A DNA stretch of 64,000 nucleotides from Bombyx mori (taxonomy: Eukaryota; Arthropoda; Insecta; Lepidoptera; Bombycidae), in contig NC_085111.1 in assembly GCF_030269925.1 (NCBI RefSeq), forward strand, positions 8,176,142 through 8,240,141. The letters are read 5' to 3'. The position numbers were made by a program, and so were the translations under genes. Numbering within the stretch: position 1 is the stretch's first letter; every line of letters begins with the position of its first letter. The notes beneath the pieces are model-generated. The model was not told the origin of the DNA. It did no database searches and saw only the letters and a program-made list of their open reading frames with translations. Positions 11,369 through 21,228 of the stretch are shown piece by piece.

Positions 11369-11836
11369 TTTTTTCTCCTACCAGGCCGAAAGTTCATGGA
11401 GTACCGAGCCGAGGTCCAGGGGCGAAGCCTCGGTGTGGTCCAGGGGCGAAGCCCTGGCGGGGGTAGGGGGGGCGGAGCCCCCCATACTCATAGGAAAAAC
11501 AATTTAACTGTTTTTTATTTTTAAATAAACTACTACTAATTGTATAAGAACTGTCTGATGAACTCATCTTTTTTAATACTTCACTATTAAATTTTATTGC
11601 CTTTTGTTTATTTCACTTTTACACTAAACACAATATTGCAAATTACCCGAGCATAACAGTGGCTGAGAATTTTAGGTGCGTGAGAGCAGACGTAGAAACT
11701 AACGCGCATGCGCATTTGTCAGTACCCAGGGAGGAAAAGTTACACTTTCTTCCCTGTACAGCGGGAGGAAAAGTTATACTTTCTTCCCTGTACAGCGGGA
11801 GGAAAACCGAACTCTCGGCGTAGGTAGGAGAAAAAA
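11369..11836. mobile_element. Candidate TIR element with GC-rich hairpins
   Basis: The left end TTTTTTCTCCTACC, then CCGAAAGTTC (11369-11395), is mirrored by the right end (11809-11836), whose reverse complement reads TTTTTTCTCCTACC, then CCGAGAGTTC. This gives an imperfect ~28-bp terminal inverted repeat around 468 bp. Inside are three GC-rich hairpins (11409-11433, 11440-11457, 11466-11483) and a 34-bp tandem repeat. No transposase is encoded and no target-site duplication was identified. Caution: the right end also resembles the 3' tail of the Jockey-like LINE (TAGGTAGGA then A-run), so the symmetry might be partly coincidental. Confidence 0.4.
11729..11808. repeat. 34-bp tandem repeat, about 2.3 units
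   Basis: Units begin at 11729, 11763 and 11797 with GGGAGGAAAA. Each full unit contains the near-palindrome GGGAGGAAAAGT facing ACTTTCTTCCCT, so each could fold on itself. It lies inside the candidate TIR element. Confidence 0.75.
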
Positions 11837-12177
11837 TTTGTATTTCTTATTATGGTTATGGTACCGATAAAATAATTTCAGATCAGAAGCTCTCAGTTCT
11901 TATTGTAAAAGCCTGCTTGTCTATTAATTAAAAGACTCCGATGACACCAAAGTGCTGCTACTAATTCCCCATAAGCCATCTCTAGTACTTGTACTAGTAT
12001 CCTTGCATTAATTTGTTATAGCTTCATCTATCATAAGTAGACCAAATACTTTTGGAAAAGCATGGTGTAAGCCTACACTGTTTTGGACTACGATACTAAT
12101 TTGTTCTGAAAATTGTAAGACATTTGTGTTTTTCCTTACAATTTGGTCTTGAAAATCCAAACTTTACGTCATTTTGA
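11837..12177. other. Unassigned DNA
   Basis: No gene or repeat recognised. Confidence 0.35.
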
Positions 12178-12395
12178 CTGACTCGGTGGTGCAGTAATTA
12201 GTGTCCCTGATTGTTGTTACGTCGAGGATCGTGGGTCCGATTCCCTTATTGGATAAACATTCGGGTGATGAACAGGTTTGTTTACTGTTTGTCTTGTTGT
12301 TTATGTATGTCAGTTTCTGGTACCCATACAAGAGGGAATCCTATTTTGGGGTCGGATGACCGTGCGTGATTTGTACCCAGCTATTTATTTTTAAT
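12178..12395 (+). mobile_element. Second tRNA-derived SINE family (not Bm1)
   Basis: A tRNA-like head begins at about 12183 with an A-box-like TGGTGCAGTAATTAGTG (12187-12203) and a B-box-like GGTCCGATTCC (12233-12243), correctly spaced for a pol III internal promoter. The body that follows, with TGTTTACTGTTTGTCTTG, shares nothing with Bm1. It ends in an AT-rich tail. It is not called as a tRNA gene because the acceptor and anticodon arms do not close. Confidence 0.65.
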
Positions 12396-13317
12396 TAATA
12401 TTTTTATTATTATTGGATCTTTTCAATAACCTTTAATTTGTTCGATTTTCAAATGGAATTTTTATATGATTTGATTACTATGATTTCTAGTAATTTAGTT
12501 CAACATCTTTATACTAGTGTTAGCTATTTTGACAAGTTATATCTTAATCAAATAACTTTCTACACGGCAATTACCTTAAAAGCCTCTTACTCGAATATAC
12601 GTATAATTGCAAGCAGATATATCTTTTAAATCTCTGTACGGAGCGATGACAAAAAAGCTGAGTCCACATGTTTTATCTCGACTTTTCGCTTGGACGATCC
12701 TCGTGAGTGAAGGAAATTATTGCTTCGGAGGTAAACCTGTGTAGCCCGCACCAGGAAACAGAACACAAAGACAAAACGAAGAGAATCTTCATTATAAACG
12801 TTGACAAATTGAAAGAGTTTCAACGTATGTACATTTTACATAGTGCACCTTTGATTGAAATTCCCTGGTATAGGATTCTGAAATATGGAGAAATAGAATG
12901 TTTCTAGATCAAAAGTTTTTATTATAGTGACCAGCCGTTAACCGTATTAATTCACTGTTCACAATACTAATTAATGCACTAGCAAATATTCAGATTTTCA
13001 ATTCGGCTTCTTCTTGTTAGGTTTATTGTTTTACGAGTGACCACATGCGTGACGTCAATCCCTCTTTTGCACACAATAGAGAGGCGCATGACGCAGCTGG
13101 GGTCACAAGGGCTTCTTCTAAATGCGTTGAGGCTTACCGGTAGCTCTTCGATTTATTACGCATGTTGCAAATACGAGTGTTTCTCTTGTGAAATCCAATT
13201 GAAGTTGGTATTTTTTTTGTTTTGTTTGAACTCTGCTCCGATGGCGGGAATAGCGATGATAAAAAGGAGATGTGGGGATCATCTCAAACAATTCCTCAGA
13301 GCACTTTCACTTCCTCA
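12396..13317. other. Unassigned DNA
   Basis: No gene recognised. Short open frames around 12438-12907 look like chance frames in AT-rich sequence. Confidence 0.35.
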
Positions 13318-13439
13318 TTTAGTAGACTCACAAGACGTCCTACCAGCAGTAATTACGCAAATTATATTTTTGTGGGTTTGATTATTTATACGATGTTATT
13401 CCTTCACCGTCGAAATCAATCGTGAACATTTGTTAAGTT
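13318..13439 (-). mobile_element. Bm1 internal fragment
   Basis: A ~120-bp piece of the Bm1 middle (ACTCACAAGACGTCCTACCA to CAATCGTGAACATTTGTTAAG), more diverged than its neighbour. It stops exactly where the poly(T) of the next Bm1 begins. The younger element probably inserted into or beside this older one. Confidence 0.8.
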
Positions 13440-13888
13440 TTTTTATTTTTTTATTTTTTATTGCTTAGATGTGTGGACGAGCTCACAGCCCACCTGGTGT
13501 TAAGTGGTTACTGGAGCCCATAGACATTTACAACGTAAATGCGCCACACACCTTGAGATATAGTTCTAAGGTCTCAGTATAGTCACAACGGCTGTCCCAC
13601 CCTTCAAACCGAAACGCATAACTGCTTCACGGCAGAAATAGGCGGGGCGGTGGTACCTACCCGTGCGGACTCACAAGAGGTCCTACCACCAGTAATTACG
13701 CAAATTATAATTTTGCGGGTTTGATTTTTATTGCACGATGTTATTCCTTCACCGTGGAAGTCAATCGTGAATATTTGTTGAGTACGTATTTCATTAGAAA
13801 AATTGGTACCCGCCAGCGAGATTCGAACACTAGTGCATCGCTCGATACGAATGCACAGAACGTCTTATCCTTTAGGCCACGACTACTT
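13440..13888 (-). mobile_element. Bm1 SINE, full length
   Basis: T-rich tail on the left, complete body, and the head reversed at the right end (GGCCACGACTACTT). The head carries several substitutions, including in the B-box region, so pol III activity is doubtful. Confidence 0.9.
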
Positions 13889-14114
13889 ACATCTGCAGTC
13901 TTACCATGATGTTATATTATCATGACATATAGCAATATGTATGAGTCCCGGTATAATTTTAACATAAAGTGAGCCGTGAATCATTTAACCATCTACAGCA
14001 AATCTAATTTGTAAAATAAATCTATTGTATTTGTTTGGATGTTGTCAATGATATACTACGCCGGAGTGAACTGATATTTTCGGAAGACGGGAATATACTA
14101 CAAGCCTAAATACA

Positions 14115-14410
14115 TCGCGATAAGTCACCGTTGCCTAAAGGATAAGTCGCTCGGCATACACATATCAAGTGATGTGGCTATGCTGGTTGAAACAAAGCCG
14201 GCGAGTTCCAATCTCTTCAAAGAAATTCGTACTTATTACGTGCTTACAAACGACTTGTGCGATGAAGGAATGGCATCGTGTAATAAAAATGAAAGTGTTA
14301 ATTTATAAATTTACGTACCTGCTAGGAGTAGGGTGGTAGTATAAACTAGCACGGGTAGGTACCACCATCCCAGCCTGCTGCGGTCATTGGTTTTGGTTTA
14401 AATATCGAAA
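14115..14410 (+). mobile_element. Old diverged Bm1-related SINE
   Basis: The head TTGCCTAAAGGATAAGTCGC at about 14129, the middle GATGAAGGAATGGCATCGTG and GGGTAGGTACCACCATCCC are in Bm1 order but heavily substituted and with indels. Confidence 0.6.
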
Positions 14411-14523
14411 CAGCCATTACACAGTAAGTACAATTTAGACCTAAATCTCGTGGCTCAAGATGGCAGTACACACACAGTGGCACACAGTAAGTACAATTGA
14501 GACTTAAATCTCATGACCCAAGA
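14411..14523. repeat. Imperfect direct repeat of about 66 bp
   Basis: ACAGTAAGTACAATTTAGAC with CTAAATCTCGTGGCTCAAGA (about 14417-14460) is repeated as ACAGTAAGTACAATTGAGAC with TTAAATCTCATGACCCAAGA (about 14484-14523). The repeated part resembles the Bm1 segment that precedes GGTGGGTGGC, so this may be a duplicated Bm1 remnant. Confidence 0.5.
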
Positions 14524-14766
14524 ATATACAGTCCAAAATTCTAAGCCTGTATACTTGCAGCTTTGCAGTGAACCATGAATATAACACAAACGTAGGTGTC
14601 AGGATTCCCCGTGGCGATCCTTGGAGTTCCTTGACCTCGCGTGTTAGTTGATTTTCAAGTGTGCTTCTTACTACATTGCGTGCAGCGTGAAAACATTATT
14701 TATTTATAAATTATCGTGTATATGTGTTTTTTATTGTACTACCGCGCCTGGAATCCTTAACACCTC

Positions 14767-15003
14767 TGTTAAGGATCTCTAAATCCCCCTCCAAACAAGT
14801 TTTATTCTCGCCCACCACCGAGCTTCACTTCATCGAGCGATCGCGAACGCATGCATATACATTTTAACGATTACATACTATACATTATCTACTCCAATAT
14901 ATAACCACATTATTATTTGTTCTTCAGTTGTTTATCTTTAATAAACCTGTAAATACGAGCCAAATCGTTTCATTGAAGAGAACAAGACATCCAGCAAAGA
15001 ACA
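14767..15003 (+). repeat. 5' LTR of BEL/Pao element
   Basis: 237 bp, TG...CA ends, indistinguishable by eye from the 3' LTR at 20992-21228. A polyadenylation-type AATAAA lies at 14940-14945. As the 5' LTR it should carry the promoter, but I cannot place the initiator with confidence. Confidence 0.95.
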
Positions 15004-15004
15004 T

Positions 15005-15022
15005 TGGTGACCTCGACGTGAT
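15005..15022 (+). other. Probable primer binding site
   Basis: One base after the 5' LTR the sequence TGGTGACCTCGACGTG begins with TGG, the complement of a tRNA CCA end. This is where reverse transcription of an LTR element is primed. I cannot identify the tRNA species from memory. Confidence 0.6.
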
Positions 15023-15652
15023 GAACGTGATCAACATCAAACAGCAGGGAAGTGTCCATTCCTGATTTATATCTATTCTCATCATAAATCATCCATTAAT
15101 TCATCCATAGGCCTTAGACTCGAACAAAAGTTAGCTTAATGTACTTTAAACTTTAACAAACTACCTCCATCTTAATAACTAAGAGTGAAATACATTAGTC
15201 AAAACTTGATTATTACACATTAATAAAGTCAAATATCATTTCGTAATCAATACTTCATTAAATACAGCAAATTATTATAATATTACATTTTGTTAACGCT
15301 GAGATTGCAGTACAACGAGTTGTTACAATACATTTCGAAATAATTCTTTAATAACAAGCGTAAAATTTAACATTTAATTATTCATCATACGCATTCATTT
15401 AATCATAACATTTGTTTTGAATAGTTCAATTTCTGCATTCCAGTAAACGCTTCGTGTCGCACTACGTGTGTCATTTCAAAGCCGTTCGTTCCCGCATCTG
15501 GCCGACTACAGTTTATAAGACACTGCGCTGACCTTGACCCATTGTTAATTGAGGGCATTGACCGGATTGCATAATTTACGTAACATTCTATTTTAATTTT
15601 ATTTATTTTTCTCGTTTGCTTTCAATTTTGTATTGCTCATTCCTTTGCCATT

Positions 15653-18600
15653 ATGTCTCACACTGAGAGATCTATCTCGCCAATCGGGAGTCTTAAACTA
15701 GATGTCCCCAGTGCAAGCACAGTAAGCACATTAAAAGAACTCAACGCTCGTCGTAGTTCCGTCAAGGGTCGCATTACTAAATATAAAAATTTATTTAATA
15801 AGATCTCAGAAACGCAGCCGACCTTGCAGGTTGATTTGTGTATGCTTAATCAAAGATATGAAAGTTTGAGAGAAATGTTTTCCAAGTTTGATGAATTGCA
15901 GACGCAGATAGAAATAATGAACACTGCTAATCTAGAAGCTGAACTAGATATAAGAGATGATATTGAGACAGATTTTTCATCACTTATCGCAAAAACTCAA
16001 TTATTTTTGGAGGCTAATCAGACGCAACGCGAGGACTTTAGGCCCGCGAATTCTGAAATTTGTTCCAATTGTTCAAACCCAAGTCAACATATATCAGGCT
16101 TCAAATTGCCTACTATAAAAATTGCGAACTTTGACGGCACTTACTTTAAATGGCTAGAATTTCGAGACACTTTTACTTCATTGATCCACAGCAACAACAG
16201 AATTGAATCAGTACATAAATTTCATTACCTCAACTCTTATCTTGAAGGAGAGGCTGCTCACGTCATCAGCAATCTCGAAGTTAGTTCTGCCAATTATGAT
16301 GAAGCCTGGAAACTTCTTTGCGAGAGATACAACAACGAAAAGCAACTGATAAGCAATCATTTAAACTCGCTCTGTAACCTTCAGCCCGTGTCTCGCGATT
16401 CATCTAAAGATTTAAAATTTTTAATCGATCACATTTCGAAAAACTTACGGGCTCTCAACACCCTGGGCGAACCAACGGCGTCGTGGGATACGCTAGTAAT
16501 ACATCTGGTCACTTCAAAACTCGATAGTAGCACTAATTTTAAGTGGGAGGAGCACAGGAGCAATTTCAAGAGATCACCTTCTCTTAAAGATTTTTTTTGT
16601 TTCCTGAAAGCTCGAGCCAATATTTTGGAATCAATACAATTGAATAGGACAGAGCGTGCTTCAATTAATAAACGTCCGTTAAATTCCTTCGATTTGAGCA
16701 AAGGTCAACGGCCTCAAACAAGATCATTTGTGATTTCAGCTGGCCAATCCTCCTCCTCGTCGACTTCCATATGCGTCCTGTGCGGTGGTGATCATCGCTT
16801 ATATGATTGTGCGACCTTCTTGGCAAAATCAATCGCTGACAGGACCGCCGAGGTGGTGAGGTTAAGACTATGTTTTAACTGCCTACGCAAGGGGCATTCA
16901 GTACAACAATGTAGGTTAGGTCCTTGTTACATTTGCAAATTATTTCACAACACCCTACTACATAGGGATAATTCTCAGGCTGCAAATATATCCAACGTTC
17001 AAGCACAAAGCTCGACAACCGAAGCGGGGTCTGAGGGTGAGCAGGCTACGTGCAATAGCGCTGTCAGTATGTCAGTGGGTTCCAAATCAAATGTACTTCT
17101 TTCAACGGCGATGGTCGAAATATACAATCCAAACACAAGACATCATGTCACGGCTCGTGCACTTCTAGACAGCGGCAGTCAGTCGTCCATTATTACAGAG
17201 AATTTAAAATTGAAATTACAGTTAAGTTCTTTACCGACTAAATTAAACATTATAGGGATTGGTAATCAAAACACATGCTTGAAGTCGTTGAATCGTTGCA
17301 ACATAGTGTTGGCCTCAAAGTGTAACGATTATAATATTGGAACTTCATGTTTAGTGCTGCCTCAAATTACAACCAACCTACCTAATAAGACAGTAGATAT
17401 TTCAGAAATACAACTTCCATCTCATTTAAAACTCGCAGATCCTAAATTCAATTATTCGGCACCTATTGATTTACTAATAGGAGCCGATATTTTTTGGACT
17501 TTAATTGAACCGCGACAAATTTCTTTAGGAACCAACAAGCCCGTTATGCATAAATCTAAACTAGGCTGGATATTATCCGGTCCAATCTCAACCAGTCAAA
17601 ACAATCACAAGAATTCTATACATTGTAATTATGCTTTTATTCAATCGCGCGAGTCGAGAGTTTCAAATAGGTCTCTTAATGAGCAACTAGCTAAGTTTTG
17701 GGAAATTGAGCAAGTACCTCAATACGATTCCCTCAAAACAGAAGAAGAAATAGAATGTGAAAATCATTACGTTGCTAACACATATCGTAATGACGAAGGC
17801 AGGTTTTGTGTGAGATTGCCATTAGTTTCAGAGCCCACTTGCTTAGGCGACTCATTCACACTAGCTAGAAACCAATTCTTGTCATTGGAGAGACGTTTGT
17901 CAAAAAACAGTGACCTTAAAAATTTATATTCGCAGTTTATACATGAATACTCTGTGCTAGGCCACTTGTCTGAGTCAGAGATATTGATTCCTCGGCAATC
18001 TTATTTTATACCTCACCACGCGGTACTGAAACCATCTAGCGAATCAACCAAGCTGCGCGTCGTATTTAATGGTAGTGCGAAGACAACATCTGGATTTTCC
18101 ATAAACGATTTATTAATGGTTGGCCCAAATATACAAGATAAACTTTTTAACATTTTGCTTCGATTTCGTCAATACACCTACGTAATATCAGCTGATATAG
18201 AAAAGATGTACCGACAAGTACAAATACAAAACAATGACCGCGATTTGCAAATGATACTTTGGCGTGATACAAGTACGGAGGCACTGAGATCACTGCGGCT
18301 CAATACAGTTACCTATGGCCTTTCTAGTTCAAGTTTCCTGAGCACACGTTGTCTGTGGCAGTTGGGCGAGGACTCTTGTGAACCTAAAATTAAAAATATT
18401 ATTCAGAACGACTTCCTGGTGGACGACATGCTCACCGGAAGTGACAGTGAGACTGAGCTACATTATATTAAAAAAACCGTAGAGAGTACATTAGCAGCCG
18501 GCTGTTTCAATCTACGTAAGTACCGTTCCAATATACCATCTCTCTTGATCGAGCCGCAGTCTGTTCAACGTGAACTCATAATTAGTTCATCGTCACATAC

Positions 18601-21007
18601 CTTAGGGATAGGTTGGAACCCCAACGAAGATTACATTAGCTTTCCTAGCAATTACAAAATTACAAAAAATATTCCTACCAAAAGATCAATTTTATCAGAT
18701 TCATGTAAAGTTTTCGATCCTCTTGGATTGCTGAGTTTATTCACAATTAAACCTAAAATCATACTGCAAAGACTTTGGCTGACTAAAATCGATTGGGATG
18801 AACCTGTTCCCGCCGACATAAGTAGAGCCTGGCAATCATTTCTTTGCAGCGTGTCTGAAATGCAACACTTGCGAATTCCTAGACATGTCTTATGTCCCGA
18901 GTCGATTAACACAGAGCTGCATTGCTTCTGCGATGCTTCGCAGTCTGCATACGCAGCATGCATTTATCTCAGATCTCACGACGCGCAAGGCAACGTGCGC
19001 GTACGCTTGTTATGTTCCAAAGCTCGAGTAGCTTCTGTGAATCCGATGACTATTCCAAGACTCGAGCTATGCGCGTGCGTCCTGGGCGCACAGTTGGTGA
19101 GTGCTGTGTGTCGCGCATTGCGATGCGCAATTTCCCACAAAATATTTTGGACTGACTCATCTATTGTGCTGACCTGGTTGAGTATGAGATGTGATAGACT
19201 GAAAACCTTTGTGGCAAACAGGGTAGGTACCATTTTGGAATCGACTGACATTTCTGAGTGGCGTCATGTGCCAACGTCGTGTAATCCTGCAGATTTAGCT
19301 TCACGTGGTTTGGATGTGTCTGCACCTCCTCAGATGGATCTTTGGTGGAACGGCCCAAAGTTCTTGAAAGAAAGCAAGAATGAGTGGCCAGCATTGTTTA
19401 ACCACCGCCATCCCACTGATGATTTGCCGGAAATAAAGATTAATTTAGTGAACACATCTAAAAACATGATACAGACATTAATACATTTTGATAGGTATTC
19501 TAATTTGCGCATATTGCAAAGAGCTTGTGCATATATTTTAAGATTCGTTTTAAATTGCAGAAACAAACCCAATAAAAAGAATGGTATATTGCAGCCTGAT
19601 GAGCTCATCAATTCATTTGAAACTTTAGTGAGATTAGCTCAGAAGGATAGTTTTAGTACTGAACTAGCCACAACCGATAATAAAGGCGTGCTGAGTCCGA
19701 ACAATCCTTTAATTTCCTTAAGCCCGTTTATTGATGATAAGGGTATATTACGTGTAGGTGGTCGTTTAAACTATTCTTGTCAGATTTACGACAAACGTCA
19801 TCCTATGCTACTACATGCGAAGCATAAATTGACAAAACTATTGTTCCAGCAAGAACATTTACGTCTTCTGCACGCTGGCCCACAGTTACTACTGTCCACT
19901 GTCAGAGAGTTCGTCTGGCCCATAGCGGGCAGAGATCTGGCACGTGCTACTGTGAGACAATGCATTGTATGCAGGCGGGCAAGTGCTAAGATGCTTGCAC
20001 CTATGATGGGCGCATTACCCAGTCAACGCGTTGATCCTGACTTCCCCTTTATAAGTGCTGGTATTGATTTTTGTGGACCTTTCTTAATAACTGATAGGAA
20101 GGGTAGAGGGTGTAAGATATCGAAATGTTATATGTGCGTTTTTGTCTGCCTCAGATACAAATGTTTGCATTTAGAAGCCGTAAGCGACCTCACCAAAGAG
20201 GCATTCATATTATCGTTGCGTCGTTTTATCTCTCGCCGAGGTAAGCCGAAGGAGATTTTCTGCGATAATGGCAGAAACTTCGTATCTGCATCCAAAGAGA
20301 TTACAGAATTTGTGAACTCTCATGCTGATGGCGTCGGTGGATTCCTTTCTAGTGAAGGGATTGATTTTAAATTTCAACCGGCATATGCACCACACTTCGG
20401 GGGTCTATGGGAGGCGTCAGTCAAATCAGCCAAATTTCATTTGAAAAGAATTCTCGATAACACTCACTGCACATTTGAAGAATTAGCTACTTTGTTTAAT
20501 CAAATCGAAGCCATACTCAATAGCAGGCCTTTATGTCCCTTATCTTCCTCTCCTGATGACCTTGCTCCTCTGACTCCCGGACACTTCCTCATTGGAAGAC
20601 CTTTGACGTCGTTGCCATCACCTAACTACATGCAACTTAGTACCTCTAGATTGAGCCGATACCAACACTTGGAGCAGATTCGTCAACATTTTTGGAATCG
20701 ATGGCAGCTAGAGTACTTGAACGAATTACAGCAAAGACACAAATGGCGCGTACCAGCAAGATCAATCCAGAATGGTGACTTAGTTCTACTGAAGGACGAG
20801 AATATTCCACCGATGCAATGGCGGACGGGTCGAGTCATCAACCTATTTCCAGGAAAGGACAATATCGTGCGAGTAGCCGAAATTAAAACTTCGACTGGCG
20901 TTTATCGGCGTGGACTTCGATATCTTTGTCCTCTATTGGATACTGCAGAAGATTCTTCATTGGAAGCAAATGCTTCCAAGGCCCCGGAGGATGTTAAGGA
21001 TCTCTAA
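15653..21007 (+). CDS. BEL/Pao gag-pol polyprotein, 1784 aa, intact
   Basis: One uninterrupted frame encodes all enzymes of the element. Residues ~1-340 form the gag part, with a helical N-terminus. Zinc-knuckle cysteines occur near 374 (CVLCGGDHRLYDC) and 407 (CFNCLRKGH), and a further Cys-rich stretch follows. An aspartic protease active site (LDSGSQS) lies near 506. The reverse transcriptase spans ~790-960, with SADIEKMYRQVQI and catalytic FLVDDML near 924. RNase H starts near 1094 (FCDASQSAYAAC). The integrase has a zinc-binding region (CIVCRR) and a D,D,E triad at about 1472, 1538 and 1587 (IDFCGPF, FCDNGRNF, LWEASVKSA). A final domain (GHFLIGRPL to RGLRYLCPLL) follows, typical of Pao elements. 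The stop codon lies 16 bp inside the 3' LTR. Gag and pol in a single frame is normal for BEL/Pao. The start is the first Met after the leader. All catalytic residues I looked for are present, so the protein could be functional. Confidence 0.95.
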   Translation: MSHTERSISPIGSLKLDVPSASTVSTLKELNARRSSVKGRITKYKNLFNKISETQPTLQVDLCMLNQRYESLREMFSKFDELQTQIEIMNTANLEAELDIRDDIETDFSSLIAKTQLFLEANQTQREDFRPANSEICSNCSNPSQHISGFKLPTIKIANFDGTYFKWLEFRDTFTSLIHSNNRIESVHKFHYLNSYLEGEAAHVISNLEVSSANYDEAWKLLCERYNNEKQLISNHLNSLCNLQPVSRDSSKDLKFLIDHISKNLRALNTLGEPTASWDTLVIHLVTSKLDSSTNFKWEEHRSNFKRSPSLKDFFCFLKARANILESIQLNRTERASINKRPLNSFDLSKGQRPQTRSFVISAGQSSSSSTSICVLCGGDHRLYDCATFLAKSIADRTAEVVRLRLCFNCLRKGHSVQQCRLGPCYICKLFHNTLLHRDNSQAANISNVQAQSSTTEAGSEGEQATCNSAVSMSVGSKSNVLLSTAMVEIYNPNTRHHVTARALLDSGSQSSIITENLKLKLQLSSLPTKLNIIGIGNQNTCLKSLNRCNIVLASKCNDYNIGTSCLVLPQITTNLPNKTVDISEIQLPSHLKLADPKFNYSAPIDLLIGADIFWTLIEPRQISLGTNKPVMHKSKLGWILSGPISTSQNNHKNSIHCNYAFIQSRESRVSNRSLNEQLAKFWEIEQVPQYDSLKTEEEIECENHYVANTYRNDEGRFCVRLPLVSEPTCLGDSFTLARNQFLSLERRLSKNSDLKNLYSQFIHEYSVLGHLSESEILIPRQSYFIPHHAVLKPSSESTKLRVVFNGSAKTTSGFSINDLLMVGPNIQDKLFNILLRFRQYTYVISADIEKMYRQVQIQNNDRDLQMILWRDTSTEALRSLRLNTVTYGLSSSSFLSTRCLWQLGEDSCEPKIKNIIQNDFLVDDMLTGSDSETELHYIKKTVESTLAAGCFNLRKYRSNIPSLLIEPQSVQRELIISSSSHTLGIGWNPNEDYISFPSNYKITKNIPTKRSILSDSCKVFDPLGLLSLFTIKPKIILQRLWLTKIDWDEPVPADISRAWQSFLCSVSEMQHLRIPRHVLCPESINTELHCFCDASQSAYAACIYLRSHDAQGNVRVRLLCSKARVASVNPMTIPRLELCACVLGAQLVSAVCRALRCAISHKIFWTDSSIVLTWLSMRCDRLKTFVANRVGTILESTDISEWRHVPTSCNPADLASRGLDVSAPPQMDLWWNGPKFLKESKNEWPALFNHRHPTDDLPEIKINLVNTSKNMIQTLIHFDRYSNLRILQRACAYILRFVLNCRNKPNKKNGILQPDELINSFETLVRLAQKDSFSTELATTDNKGVLSPNNPLISLSPFIDDKGILRVGGRLNYSCQIYDKRHPMLLHAKHKLTKLLFQQEHLRLLHAGPQLLLSTVREFVWPIAGRDLARATVRQCIVCRRASAKMLAPMMGALPSQRVDPDFPFISAGIDFCGPFLITDRKGRGCKISKCYMCVFVCLRYKCLHLEAVSDLTKEAFILSLRRFISRRGKPKEIFCDNGRNFVSASKEITEFVNSHADGVGGFLSSEGIDFKFQPAYAPHFGGLWEASVKSAKFHLKRILDNTHCTFEELATLFNQIEAILNSRPLCPLSSSPDDLAPLTPGHFLIGRPLTSLPSPNYMQLSTSRLSRYQHLEQIRQHFWNRWQLEYLNELQQRHKWRVPARSIQNGDLVLLKDENIPPMQWRTGRVINLFPGKDNIVRVAEIKTSTGVYRRGLRYLCPLLDTAEDSSLEANASKAPEDVKDL

Positions 21008-21228
21008 ATCCCCCTCCAAACAAGTTTTATTCTCGCCCACCACCGAGCTTCACTTCATCGAGCGATCGCGAACGCATGCATATACATTTTAACGATTACA
21101 TACTATACATTATCTACTCCAATATATAACCACATTATTATTTGTTCTTCAGTTGTTTATCTTTAATAAACCTGTAAATACGAGCCAAATCGTTTCATTG
21201 AAGAGAACAAGACATCCAGCAAAGAACA
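20992..21228 (+). repeat. 3' LTR of BEL/Pao element
   Basis: Same 237 bp as the 5' LTR, with AATAAA at 21165-21170. A purine-rich stretch (GGAGGA) just upstream at about 20986-20991 may be the polypurine tract for plus-strand priming. The polyprotein stop codon overlaps its first 16 bases. Confidence 0.95.

Larger units (their letters stand above)
14767..21228 (+). mobile_element. Complete BEL/Pao LTR retrotransposon, 6462 bp
   Basis: Two 237-bp LTRs bound a 5' leader of about 650 bp and a single gag-pol reading frame. The LTRs begin TGTTAAGG and end AAGAACA. The flanks share CCTC on both sides (14763-14766 and 21229-21232), or ACCTC if one LTR base is counted. That fits the 4-6 bp duplication expected for this group. 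No env-like frame is present. Identical LTRs by eye and an unbroken frame point to a recent insertion. Family assignment comes from the domain order gag/protease/RT/RNase H/integrase, the Pao-type LVDD RT motif and the C-terminal domain after the integrase. Confidence 0.95.

Noticed and set aside
11319..11507. 62-residue open frame with a charged, glycine-rich end
   Set aside because: Its second half is a translation of the GC-rich hairpins; no homology recognised.
12183..12250. Possible tRNA gene
   Set aside because: The boxes are spaced correctly, but the arms do not pair and a SINE body follows.
13721..13909. Small open frames starting MIFIARCYSF and similar ones at 8777, 57802 and 61306
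   Set aside because: The same peptide recurs in each Bm1 copy; it is antisense or sense SINE sequence, not a gene.
15004..15652. Env or extra ORF in the BEL/Pao element
   Set aside because: The leader has no long frame, and after the polyprotein stop only the LTR remains.
15700..21092. Minus-strand and alternative-frame open stretches across the BEL/Pao element
   Set aside because: Shadows of the 1784-residue polyprotein; no motifs of their own.
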